A stretch of DNA of 57,939 nt from Guillardia theta CCMP2712 (Eukaryota > Cryptophyceae > Pyrenomonadales > Geminigeraceae), in NCBI RefSeq assembly GCF_000315625.1, contig NW_005434522.1, positions 32,703-90,641 on the forward strand, given 5' to 3'. Below, in pieces: positions 22,981 through 35,327 of the stretch (position 1 is the stretch's first letter; the number at the start of each line of letters is the position of its first letter). Both the position numbers and the translations under genes were made by a program. Under the pieces are notes generated by a model. That model saw nothing but the letters and a program-made list of their open reading frames with translations, made no database searches and was not told the DNA's origin.

Positions 22981-24804
22981 TCAAAACTTTGGCAACTTAA
23001 TGCCGTTGGAGCAAGCGTGCTTCATGTACTCTTGCTGCAGCCTCTTGGTGACAGGCCCGACTGCCGTCTTGATGGCCCTGCCGTCAATCTCCGAGACAGG
23101 CAGGACGCCGCTCATCGTCCCCGTCGTGAACGCTTCATCGCACGTGTACACCTCTGCCAAGGAGATGTTCCTCTCCTCTACTTCCATCCCCAGCTGCCTC
23201 GCCACCTTGATCACGCTGCCGCGAGTGATGCCGGGCAGGCAGCTGTCAGGTCGGGGGGTGAGGACGACTTGGTCTCGCACGATGAAGAAGTTTGTCGCGT
23301 TGGTCTCCGACACGAACCCCTGGCTATCGAGCATGAGCGCGTCGTCAACGTCAGCATTGTTGGCCTGGATCTTGGCGAGGATGTTGTTGAGGAGGTTGTT
23401 GTGGTGGATCTTGCTGTCAAGGAACGCCGGTGAGTTTCGCCGGATGCTGGAGCTGATGAGCCGCTGCGGCCTGATGCCTGACACCTTCTTGCCGGACGAG
23501 TCCATGAAGGGCTTCCATTCCGCAAGCACGATGAGGCACGAGTCCGCCTGGTTGTTCTTGGGGCTCATACCGGACGTCACCTTCTCCCCCCTGGTGAGCG
23601 TGAGCCGGATGTGCGTGTCGCTGCGCATGCCGTTGGCCTGGAGGGTCTCAAAGACCGCGCGCTTGATCTCTTCCTTCTCCGGCACGTGCTCAAACAGCAG
23701 AGCATGCGCGGAGTCCTGCAGCCGCTGTATGTGCTCGTCGAAGTCGAGGATGACGGACTTGTAAACCCGCAGCCCCTCCCACACCGCATCTCCTCCCTGC
23801 ACCGAACTGTCGAAGACGCTGACCTTCGCCTCCTCCCGGGGCTTCAGAACTCCCCCGACGTGGACCAAGATGTCTCTGTTGCGCTCGTCCGGTAGGATGG
23901 GCGAGGGCTTGAGCTGCAGGCGGGCCAGCTGATCGTACTCGGGGATGGCGCGTTCGGCCTCGACCTTGAGCTTCAGGGAGAGCTGGGAGATGTCCATGTG
24001 CTTGTGAGTCTTCATGACAGGATGGAAGCTCGTGGATGCGTGCGTGTTGTGGTACCAGTACCTCCCCCACAGTCCATCCTCAGGCCTCCCGCCCTTGGGC
24101 CAGGACAACATTCGGGGATCGAAATCGATCTCAAGCGCCGAGCACAACGCACGAAGGGTTCCCTCGGGGCGGTTGATGAGGTTGTCGTTGGATATGATGA
24201 TCGGCTTGATGTTTCGCTCCTGCAGGCGGCGAACAAGAAGCAGCTGCTCGCTGAGCCCCATGTCATCGTACGAGGTGTTGGCCTCCTGCAAAGTAGCGCT
24301 CCAAGAGGCGAGGACCTGGACGGGGTGCCGGATGAGGATCACGTTCTTGGTCTCGAAGATGAAGTCCTCATCGATCTTGGCAAAATGCTTCGCCATGTGC
24401 TTAAGGAAGAGAACGCGCTTGCCCTCCAATGGCCCCATCACGATCCTCCTCACCACTTCGTTGCCATCATTGATCTGTGCGGCCAGCACCTCCTCCCTGT
24501 AAGGCCTGAAGGCATCTGGGCGGATGTTTCGGAGGTAATGAGCATAGAGAGGCTCGTCCACCACCTGGGTGTCGCTCCGCTGAGCGAAGGAGTACATCAA
24601 GCTCGTCGAGGCGCATCGCGGCGATGACCACAAGTTTACCCTGACGAGATCCGAAACCCCCGAGACCTTGCTGGCCTTCTTCCTGCCCCTCCTCACTTGT
24701 TTCACAGCCTTTTCTCCTGCCCCTTCTGCTCCTTCTGCTCCTCCTGCTCCTCCGCTGAGCCATCGGCGAAGCGATCCCCGCCACCACACCCTGCCTCTCC
24801 ACAT
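22981..24804 (-). CDS. Sulfotransferase-like domain fused to class IV (branched-chain-like) aminotransferase
   Basis: Single uninterrupted frame of 607 aa, the only multi-domain gene here without introns. The first ~35 residues are Arg/Trp/Gly-rich and could target mitochondria. Residues ~55-330 look like the sulfotransferase-like P-loop domain: SSPRCASTSLMYSF, then VLFLKHMAKHF and NVILIRHPVQVLASW. Residues ~330-607 are a fold-type IV PLP enzyme. The likely Schiff-base Lys is in FLDSKIHHNNLLNNILAK (about residue 465), and SQGFVSETNATNFFIV and TTGTMSGVLPVSEIDGR line the cofactor site. This architecture matches the plant proteins called branched-chain-aminotransferase-like. The substrate is unknown, so I do not call it a true BCAT. 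It is divergent from the next gene, with 388 bp between starts. Confidence 0.92.
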   Translation of the reverse strand: MWRGRVWWRGSLRRWLSGGAGGAEGAEGAGEKAVKQVRRGRKKASKVSGVSDLVRVNLWSSPRCASTSLMYSFAQRSDTQVVDEPLYAHYLRNIRPDAFRPYREEVLAAQINDGNEVVRRIVMGPLEGKRVLFLKHMAKHFAKIDEDFIFETKNVILIRHPVQVLASWSATLQEANTSYDDMGLSEQLLLVRRLQERNIKPIIISNDNLINRPEGTLRALCSALEIDFDPRMLSWPKGGRPEDGLWGRYWYHNTHASTSFHPVMKTHKHMDISQLSLKLKVEAERAIPEYDQLARLQLKPSPILPDERNRDILVHVGGVLKPREEAKVSVFDSSVQGGDAVWEGLRVYKSVILDFDEHIQRLQDSAHALLFEHVPEKEEIKRAVFETLQANGMRSDTHIRLTLTRGEKVTSGMSPKNNQADSCLIVLAEWKPFMDSSGKKVSGIRPQRLISSSIRRNSPAFLDSKIHHNNLLNNILAKIQANNADVDDALMLDSQGFVSETNATNFFIVRDQVVLTPRPDSCLPGITRGSVIKVARQLGMEVEERNISLAEVYTCDEAFTTGTMSGVLPVSEIDGRAIKTAVGPVTKRLQQEYMKHACSNGIKLPKF

Positions 24805-25192
24805 TGAGCGCTGGGATTCGACCCTCGTCCCCGCTCGTACCAGGTACGTTCCGACTCATGGGACCCCTCATCCCCTCTTCTGTCTTTCAGCCCGCATCCC
24901 CACGCAGTTCCTGTTTGTGTCCTGCCTGACGGGATTCATGGCCACGTAGGATGATGACGGGTAGCGATGTGGATGCGCGGATGAGGATCTGAAGAGAGGA
25001 GGAGCGAAGAAGGAGACAAGAGAAGAAGCAGACGAGAGGAGAGGAGACAAGAGGAGAGTAGAGGAGAGGGGAGAGGAGAGGTGAAAAGCTGAGGACTTTT
25101 GAATTTGAGCAGAGAGAAGCAGGAGGAGGAGTAAGACGTTCTCAACTTCCGACCTTGTTAATCCTGACTCACAAGCCTCCTTGTTCTTCGCT
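24805..25192. other. Divergent intergenic region
   Basis: Bidirectional upstream region of the fused aminotransferase (-) and the DUF2358-like gene (+). It contains GAGAGGAGACAAGAG purine repeats near 25010-25080. No exon seen. Confidence 0.5.
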
Positions 25193-26468
25193 ATGTCTCT
25201 CGTCACCAAGGGAGCGACGATCCTCAAACTTCTCTTCCTCATCCTGGTCATTCTCCCTGCTCCCTCCAAATCCTTTTTGGTGTCGCCGCCTCCTGTTCGC
25301 CGCGGCTTTGCGATTAGCTCGTCATTGAGGGAGGGCGAACATGCGAGGCTTCGAGACGAGAGTGCCGGGTTGCGGGAGGAGATCACGGGGGTCGAGTCCT
25401 TCGACAAGGCATGGGCTAAGGCCTGGAATGACAAGGAAAGGATTCGATGCCCATTCTGGAGACGACGAGCGGTCAGCCATATCGAGCATACTTTCGTATT
25501 CTTATCCTCGAGACTCAGGTGGATGCGCTCGAAGCCGCTCTCGTGGTCGGACGGTTCGTGCTTGCCAGGCACAAGTCTCTGAACCTCTCGCCTGCTGCTG
25601 AGACAGGGGAGAAGAAGCCAATGAGCAGGTGATGCTTCGAGCCGCTCTGAGCTGCTCTCTGATATGGTCGAGGCAGCGCTGCGGAGGCTCTTGAAGTGAT
25701 TCGAAACGACTTCCTTGAGAGAAGGTATTACGTGACGGGACGTCTGAGCAAGGCCATCTACTCCAACGACTGCTTCTTCGACGCTCCTGACCCTGACATG
25801 CCGGTGAGGCGGAAGTGTGCCCCTTGCTCTCTCCGTTGAGCACTCGATCGCAGGTGAGAGGTCTGAGGAAGTACGTCGATGCGACTTCGCATCTCTTTGA
25901 GCCCAAGTCTTCCTCCATCGACCTCTTGTCCATCGAGACCGTCGACGACTCTGCGGTCCTCGCGAGGTGACGCTGATGCTGTTGGAGCTCACCAGAGGCC
26001 GACTGACTGCTGATGGTGCAGGTGGCGGCTAGAAGCGACTCTGATGCTGCCCTGGAGGCCATCGGTCAAGGCATACACGGGGGTGACGCTCTACGAGCTG
26101 AACGAGGAGGTGAAGCGATCTTCCTGTCCTGTGGCTTCCTGACCTCCGCCTCCTCATCGATCAGGGCCTGGTCTCTCGTCATACTGAGCTGTGGTCGATC
26201 ACGGCAGCAGACGCCTTCATCTCCACCTTGTTTCCCAACTGGTATGAAGAGCAACAGCATACTCGCTGTTGGTAACTCTTGCTCAGGCCAGGAGCCGCTC
26301 GTGGTGCACCCCCCGCTGAGGTGAGGAGTTGTGAGAGTGGGACGAGGATGGCTAAAGTTCTCTCAGGAGCTGATGAAACTTGATCCTGCCCAACGTTCTC
26401 CTGATCCTTCTCCCCTCCTGCAGTCGAGGGCAACCAGCTCAGCTCGACTCCTTTCAGTCGTCGACTGA
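25193..26468 (+). CDS. Plastid-targeted DUF2358/NTF2-like protein
   Basis: Exons: 25193-25471, 25519-25628, 25677-25803, 25854-25966, 26022-26109, 26165-26241, 26287-26320, 26367-26468, giving about 309 aa with consistent phase. The N-terminus is a hydrophobic signal peptide (ILKLLFLILVILPAPSKS) followed by Phe and a basic stretch (VSPPPVRRGF). This is the bipartite signal of proteins imported into red-algal-derived complex plastids. The mature part has a coiled segment and then the DUF2358 pattern: IRNDFLERRYYVTGRLSKAI, YSNDCFFDAPDPDMP, VRGLRKYVDATSHLFEP, RWRLEATLMLPWRPSVKAY and SRHTELWSITAADAFISTLF. The function of the family is unknown; its fold is predicted NTF2-like. An AATAAA at 26563 may be a polyadenylation signal. 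It is convergent with the TRIP13 gene. Confidence 0.85.
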
Positions 26469-26623
26469 CATCCAACACCGCCCCCTTTGCTTGCCATGTT
26501 TTTTTGCTCACGAATTTTCGATTCTAGTAAGAGGAGATGGCGGAGTTGTTGCTCTGACATGAATAAATGAGATAAGATGTAGATTTTGACGTTGAAGTTA
26601 ACCATCAGGCTCTGTATTCTCCT

Positions 26624-28360
26624 TTACTTGCCATTGATCGATTCATGACTACGTGCCGAGGTCTCAGCTTTGATCGCTTTGAGCAATGCGTCACAGAACA
26701 TCGACATGCTCGCTGTCTTTCGTCTAAGGAACATCGAGTGAGCTAGGAACGGCAATTTCCGTAGAAAACGACCAGAAAATCCCTGTGCCTGTGCAAGCAA
26801 CGCACATCCGTTAGAAGTGAAAACATCATGCACTCCAAAAAGACAAGTACGAAGATCATCACCTGACTAGCGCAATGATACAATCTAATAGAGTTATCGG
26901 GACTGGCCGGTGAAGCAGCTTGTTGCGACGCGACGAGACTGACATCCTTCAGATCCTCCTGCGGGGATATAATTCCCACGCGCATCAATTCTAGAATACA
27001 AGAACGCAAAATCTGCCTCTCCTGTCACAGTCTGGGTGGAAGGAAACAAAAGAGACCTGATAGATTGCTGGCGTTGAAGGATGGCCGATGTACTGTTTGA
27101 TGTCTGCTCGATCTACAAAGGCGAGGTCTATTGCAGCTGTGATGTTGCTTGTTGTCATGACCATGCAGTTATGTCGCTCTTTCAGCTGCGGATCTCCAAG
27201 TCAGATCAGCTCACAGCAAACACAAGTGGGACCTTATCTATTTGCGTTAGTAAGGCATTCACTACTCGAATAGCATCTGACGGCTCTTGCCCACTGAGCG
27301 CAGACTGTCTGGCTGCTGTCAAGCTTTCTACCTGCTAGTTAGTCAGAGAGGCTGATGGGAGACCACACGGGGTAGGACCTCGTCGATCAGAACACACACG
27401 AACGTCTGCAGCCATCAAGTGAAAACCGCGTCGTCTAGTCACGAGGTCCTTACCTCTTCATCGTCAAGGAACTCCCGGATCGTGTCAAACAGCTTGTTGA
27501 CGAGCTTTCCGCTCTCAGAGAACCACTTCGAGAAGAGGGAATGCGCGTTGACTTCCACCAGCTGCACTCGCTTCACTCTCCCTCCCTCCTCTCGCTTCAC
27601 TCTCCCTCCCTCCTCTCGCTTCACTCTCCCTCCCTTCTCCTCCCGCCTCTCCCTCCCTCCCTCTCTGCCCTCCTCTCACCTGCCCGCTCCGGTATCTTTC
27701 CGACATGCGGATGGAGAGCTTGTGAGCAAGAGCTTTGCAGAGAGAGGTCTTGCCCGTTCCCGGGGGCCCGTGGAGCAGAACGACGCGATTCCATGCGATG
27801 ATATTGGGGTCGACTTGACTGGCGCCAAGTCAGAGAGGATGATCACAACCGCAAGGTCTCACCGATCGGAGAAGAACATGGCTGTTTGCGCGTAGTCAAG
27901 CAGGTTTCTCTTGACGTCCATGTCATAGATCAGAGTCTCCCACAAGCCATCGAAGTCTTTGGAAGGCAGCATCCATATCTGACATGACGTGATGTCTCCG
28001 TCTGACTCGTCTGCTGCTCCTTCGGTGTCAAGCTGGACTATGTGCACGTGTAGCTCGGCCTGCCACACTGGGACGGTTCCACCAGGGACCTGCATGCACA
28101 TGGTCAGCGTCCTTTCGCGCGCATACTTCTCCCACCCTGTCGTCGAGATCCACATCACAGATCCGCAGAGCGGCGAGATTGGCAGAGAGGAAGGAATCTT
28201 CAATGATGGTGACGGCTCCGTTGGAGAAGGAGGCATGCCTGGTCGTCAAGAAGGACTCGATACGCTTCTTCAAGTCAGCAAGAGCCGTGGAGGCCTTGGG
28301 GAGCAGTACAGCTTCAACGTGCACTTGGATCTTGTCAGAGAACTCGCTGTCTAGCTCCAT
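26624..28360 (-). CDS. TRIP13: TRIP13/PCH2 AAA+ ATPase
   Basis: Remodels HORMA-domain proteins (HORMADs in meiosis, MAD2 in the spindle checkpoint). Nine exons: 28360-28136, 28089-27863, 27818-27680, 27561-27454, 27405-27379, 27331-27233, 27185-27057, 27012-26863, 26788-26624. They give 422 aa, close to the animal protein. Seen: the pre-AAA motif [20 protein letters not shown], Walker [35 protein letters not shown], Walker B VLIDE joined to VESLTAARQ, sensor and arginine-finger region [20 protein letters not shown], and the C-terminal [15 protein letters not shown]. The ATG at 28360 follows an acceptor-like TTGCAG. I could not find an upstream exon in phase, so a short extra N-terminal exon remains possible. 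Confidence 0.95.
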
Positions 28361-28879
28361 GATCTCTTGCCTGCAATCCAAGTGAAGTCAACACCTGACT
28401 GAATACATCACTAGTCTGATGCCGCGTTTGAGCCACCATGGCCGATACTCTATGGGCAAGTTGGAGGTTGGAAGCCCTGCCTGCCTGCCTGCCTGCCTCC
28501 CTCCCTCCCTCCCTCCCTCCCTCCCTCTTCTCTCTTCCATTTCGCCACGTTCGTTTCTGTCATTTCCCGCCAAATTCTTCGTGAACTCTACCTACCCCTA
28601 CGCGATTATCTCTTAACCCTACCCCACCTTTTACTGAAATATGCATTCATTGAACCGGTTGTACATATACCCCCACCCCCTGAATTGAATCTGAACAGAA
28701 AACTTGGAACGCGAAAACCAGAATGACAAATAGGACAAACAAGTTGCGGGGGAGAGGGGGGAGAGAGGAGGGAGGGAAGGGAGAGGGAAGGGAGAGGGAA
28801 TGGTTGAGCAGGGCGGTAACATTTTGCGCTTGAGGAACCATGAGCATGTGACATCCTTCTCTCCTCTGCTTTTCCTTGT
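28361..28879. other. Intergenic region with CCTG/CCTC repeats and a short C-rich tract
   Basis: About 28475-28530 is (CCTG)n followed by (CCTC)n. From about 28590 to 28690 there is a small tract with CTACCCCTAC, CCCTACCCCACC and CCCCCACCCCC, a short member of the GGGGTRG family in C-rich orientation. The rest (28730-28800) is GGGA repeats. No gene. Confidence 0.6.
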
Positions 28880-30834
28880 TTATTCATCATCAATGACCAT
28901 TCCTCCTCCTTCGCCATCTTCACTGTCCTCATTCTCCTCCTCCTCAGCCGCCCAGCTCTCCTGCTTTCGAACTCGTCAAGGCAACAAAATCTACCCTCGA
29001 GCATCACCGTCGCCGTCGCTTCAGTCTTGGGGGTGAAGGTTGTAGGTGCTGGAGGAGGAGCAGGAGCTAGTGCTGCCGTGCTCGTCAGCCAGTCGAGGTG
29101 GAGGTGAGGCAAGAGCGAAGAGGAGCATGAACGAGGAAGGGAAGTAGATAGTACGCATTGCGGGACAAGGAGAGGGAGCAAGAATGGTGAAAGGAGTACG
29201 AGGGGAGGATAAGAAGGAGCAGCAGGAGATTGAACAGGAGCATGGCTACTTCTCTCTGGATGTTCGATGGCTTTCTCGGCGAGCAGCTCAGCGAGTGCCT
29301 GTACCAAGGGAATCAGAGGAGCACAAGGTGCCTGCCCTCCCCTACCAAAGCATCGACAGTCCATGTGGCGGCCTGGTGGTTGTCCTCGTGCTGGTCACTG
29401 CGGGGAAGAATAAGACGGCCATGGGGGCTGGAAGGGCAGGGACCTGACGACCATGGAGAAGCACTTGTTGTTGGTCAAACACTGCTTCACGGCGTTGTTC
29501 AGCAGCGCGTCCGGTTGTTTGCTGTGCAGCAGTCAGCAGATTGAGCCCCAGTAAGGATCGAGCTTGCACCCGTAGAAGGGGAATTTCTTCTTGATGCTCT
29601 CGACTATCTCCACCATACTCGCCCTCCTGTCCTTGCTTGTCGCCAGCACCTGGAGGAGAGCTGAGCCTCCTCCGAAGCCCTCCCACCTCCATGCACCTGC
29701 CCGACGATGTGGTTGAAGGATTCGACAGGCTTTTCAGGACCCCCGTCACTGCAGCAGCACATCACTTCCGATGCCGACGAGCTTCTCACTCGACCTCCCC
29801 GTAGCGTTCGCAGGGCACAAGAAGTAGAAGAAGTGAGCTCCGGGAACCTGCCAAGGGCCGTTAGGACAGGACGAGGCAGCTGGCCCGCTCACGTAGATTC
29901 TTGTCTTGCCCTTCAACAACCGCCAGGGGGGAGAGTTCTGTGTATCAGAACTCAGAGAAACATCATGATCGCCTACCCCAGCAGACTCCCACCTGATCTA
30001 CAAAGGTTGAATCGATCCAGACGCCATTCTTGCCGTAGCAGAGCAAAACCCAGCTGCGCTTGCGGAAGTCAAACATGATCTGGCAAGAAAAAGATCAGCA
30101 GGAGCTTCTCGAGTCGTCTGCTGTCACTTCAATGTGCCTCTTCGATATGTTGGTATTCCATCCCAGCCCCACAAAGCTATCGCTGACTGTATCTGAACAA
30201 ATACAGTGAGCAGATACAGCGAGCAGATACAGCAGCTTCGATATCAAATGTTCCCGACGCATCATACACCACAACAACTCGATCATTACCCGAGTCATCC
30301 TGATTGCTTGCCTGCATCTCGCCAAGTTTGCGCTTGTTCGTGCCTTTCTGCACCATCCTGGAGGAGGAGGTGAGAGCTCGGGAGGGCGATGGCTTCTGCC
30401 GACCTGTTTCGACCTAGCACGACAGAGGACGTGACGATGAAGTGCTTTAGCCTTGGCCCCTCCAACTTGGCATATGCGTATGTCTAGCAGGACAGATCAG
30501 CACAGTCGCATCAGGCAGGGGGGCCAACGGGTTTTGCGGGGATGGGCGATGCTTTCAGTCGCGATCCGAGGTCGACAGCAGGATGGCTCGACACTTTCCT
30601 TGCTTCAAGTTTCTTGATAGCGAAAGATGAGAACCGGGTCCTCCTTGCCAGCAGGCGCTCACCTTCCTCAAATCGTTGGGCTGTTGTGAATTGATCTGTG
30701 ATGCATTGATCTGAAGCATGGCTTGCGGCTGATCATGCGGTCTCTTCAGCTACGATTGTGGCTGACGGTAATGAACTCACCGTCGGAAGGATTGGCGGCC
30801 TGTTGGGCATGCTGATGTTGGGAACATTGTTCAT
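28880..30834 (-). CDS. FHA-domain forkhead (winged-helix) protein
   Basis: Probable transcription factor. Fifteen phase-consistent exons: 30834-30781, 30728-30663, 30483-30404, 30357-30290, 30192-30128, 30079-29993, 29937-29893, 29847-29795, 29748-29697, 29649-29570, 29521-29444, 29397-29346, 29298-29250, 29072-29008, 28963-28880 (325 aa). FHA domain: AYAKLEGPRLKHFIV, SSVVLGRNR, NTNISKRHIE, WVLLCYGKNGVWID, NSPPWRLLKGKTRI and FFYFLCP. Forkhead: GPEKPVESFNHIVGQVLA, RRASMVEIVESIKKKFPFY, LLNNAVKQCLTNNKCFSMVV and WTVDALALAELL. The order and motifs match FOXK/Fkh proteins. In forkheads the recognition helix reads roughly W-x-N-S-I-R-H. Here it is L-L-N-N-A-V-K-Q, so the DNA-contact His is replaced. 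The acidic tail ends in EEEENEDSEDGEGGGMVIDDE. An intron-less reading at 29892-29848 is possible, since that 45-nt intron keeps frame. Confidence 0.85.
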
Positions 30835-31638
30835 GTGTTGTGTTGGCAAGCTAGCAAAGATTCAGAACCAACAACTTCATCACATTTCTCCTTATGTTGT
30901 CCTTTGTCGACCTCTCCATCCATCGATACATGCCCACCTCTCTCCAATGCTCACGCCACTGCCGCCGATCCCTTCTTACTGTCTTGAGTTTCTTTTCCTT
31001 CCATCCTCCACCCTCCATCCTTTCACGTTCTCTCCCCCTCTCTCCTCCCCCTCTCTCCTCCCCTTCCTAGCGGTCTACAACATTTTTCTACCCACATGCC
31101 TACCCTACCCCCTTCAACCTGCTTTGATCGTCCTCTACCACCCCTAATTTAGCACCCCACCCAGTAATTTCCAATCTATCACCCACTATTCATATGACCT
31201 CCTGGTCTAGATACACCACCATGGTACCCCCCCATCAGAGGTACCCCTCCATCTGTCCTTCTGTTCAATCCCAGCAGACATGGCGGGAGAGCTGGATGGA
31301 GGGAGGGGGTGCGGGAGAGGAGGAGAGGAGGAGGAGGAGCGGCACAACAAGCGAAGGAACAAGAGGCGATATAGAGCGTGCGCGAGTGATGGAGAGGGTT
31401 CGGATGTATATCCATGTTGAGGGATGGATGGGAAATGCAAGCTGACGAGGACGAGGACAAAGAGGACCCCGGCTGAGAGCGAGGGAGGCAGCGAGTGAGA
31501 GAGCATGGCAGGGTGAGAGTGAGCATGACTATGAGCGTGACTCTGGGGAAGATGATGTGTGAGGCTGGTTCTGCGAGAGGCTGAGTTTGTGCTCGTGCTG
31601 ACGAGTTTAAACCCCCTTCAGCTCGGGAATCATACAAC
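30835..31638. other. Intergenic region with C-rich tract 4
   Basis: Divergent upstream region of the FHA-forkhead gene and the GFAT gene. About 31060-31265 carries CTACCCAC, CTACCCTACCCCC, CTACCACCCC and GGTACCCCCCCATC motifs, a C-rich member of the GGGGTRG family. 31290-31350 is GAGGAG repeat. No exon seen. Confidence 0.6.
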
Positions 31639-35271
<3,633 letters not shown>

Positions 35272-35327
35272 AGGAGGAGCGCTACAGCTTATTCGTCTTA
35301 TTACACTCGAGACACCACGAGCCTTTC

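Noticed and set aside
23000-24627. Plus-strand open frames opposite the fused aminotransferase
   Set aside because: Antisense of a well-recognised 607-aa protein.
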